Positions 5,741-5,781 of a DNA stretch of 5,781 nt are shown one piece after another. Origin of the DNA: Gammaproteobacteria bacterium RBG_16_57_12 (GTDB taxonomy: Bacteria; Pseudomonadota; Gammaproteobacteria; RBG-16-57-12); the NCBI GenBank assembly GCA_001801365.1, contig MGXL01000107.1:1-5781 (forward strand). Direction: 5' to 3'. The notes below the pieces were generated by a model, which saw only the letters and a list, made by a program, of their open reading frames with translations, searched no databases and was not told the DNA's origin. Made by a program: the position numbers and the translations under genes. Position 1 is the stretch's first letter, and each line of letters starts with the position of its first letter.

Positions 5741-5781
5741 ATGAACAAATCTTTTCACATCGTGGCCGATTTCCAGCCCGC
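5741..5781 (+). CDS. uvrB: UvrB, excinuclease ABC subunit B (first 13 codons; runs off the window)
   Basis: The frame starts MNKSFHIVADFQP and runs off the right edge. The pattern short polar start, Phe, Val/Ile, Asp/Ser-Tyr/Phe-Gln-Pro matches the N-terminus of UvrB (typically ending FQPAGDQP), the damage-verifying helicase-like subunit of nucleotide excision repair, and uvrB next to and divergent from an aminotransferase gene is common in proteobacteria as I recall. Only 13 residues are visible, so the call rests on a short match plus context. No strong ribosome site precedes the ATG. Confidence 0.72.
   Translation, partial: MNKSFHIVADFQP

Overview
The window looks like a chromosomal segment of a flagellated, moderately GC-rich proteobacterium, most likely a gammaproteobacterium. 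The evidence is FliG/FliH/FliI sequences of proteobacterial type, a Pro-Arg-His tRNA cluster, and a class-I aspartate aminotransferase gene divergent from a probable uvrB. Genus cannot be read from the sequence alone.

Left part (1-2416, + strand): the end of fliG, then fliH and fliI, packed with overlapping ends and GTG starts. This is the flagellar motor/export block: FliG is the rotor torque ring protein, FliH the regulator of the export ATPase, and FliI the ATPase. The usual next gene, fliJ, is not there. The fliI stop codon overlaps the ATG of an 18-codon frame that ends at once in non-coding sequence, which suggests a rearrangement breakpoint.

Middle left (2417-2856): about 440 bases with no convincing gene. 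It holds a G-rich stretch and a roughly 203-bp MITE-like element with imperfect terminal inverted repeats of 31 and 33 nt. The right end of this element appears to supply the -35 box of a promoter for the tRNA operon that follows.

Middle (2857-3186, + strand): tRNA-Pro(UGG), tRNA-Arg(UCU) and tRNA-His(GUG), closed by a strong intrinsic terminator. The tRNA-Pro carries an unusual G-G opposition at the closing pair of the T-loop.

Right part (3219-5656, - strand): in transcription order, an aspartate/aromatic aminotransferase gene, tRNA-Asn(GUU) with its own promoter and a weak terminator, and a secreted Sel1-repeat protein. At the right edge the first 13 codons of a probable uvrB run on the + strand, divergent from the aminotransferase gene, with a degenerate LexA-like site between them.

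Most of the window is ordinary housekeeping and flagellar DNA. I did not find an undescribed multi-gene system. The parts worth a second look are the fliI-tRNA junction and the tRNA-Pro T-arm.
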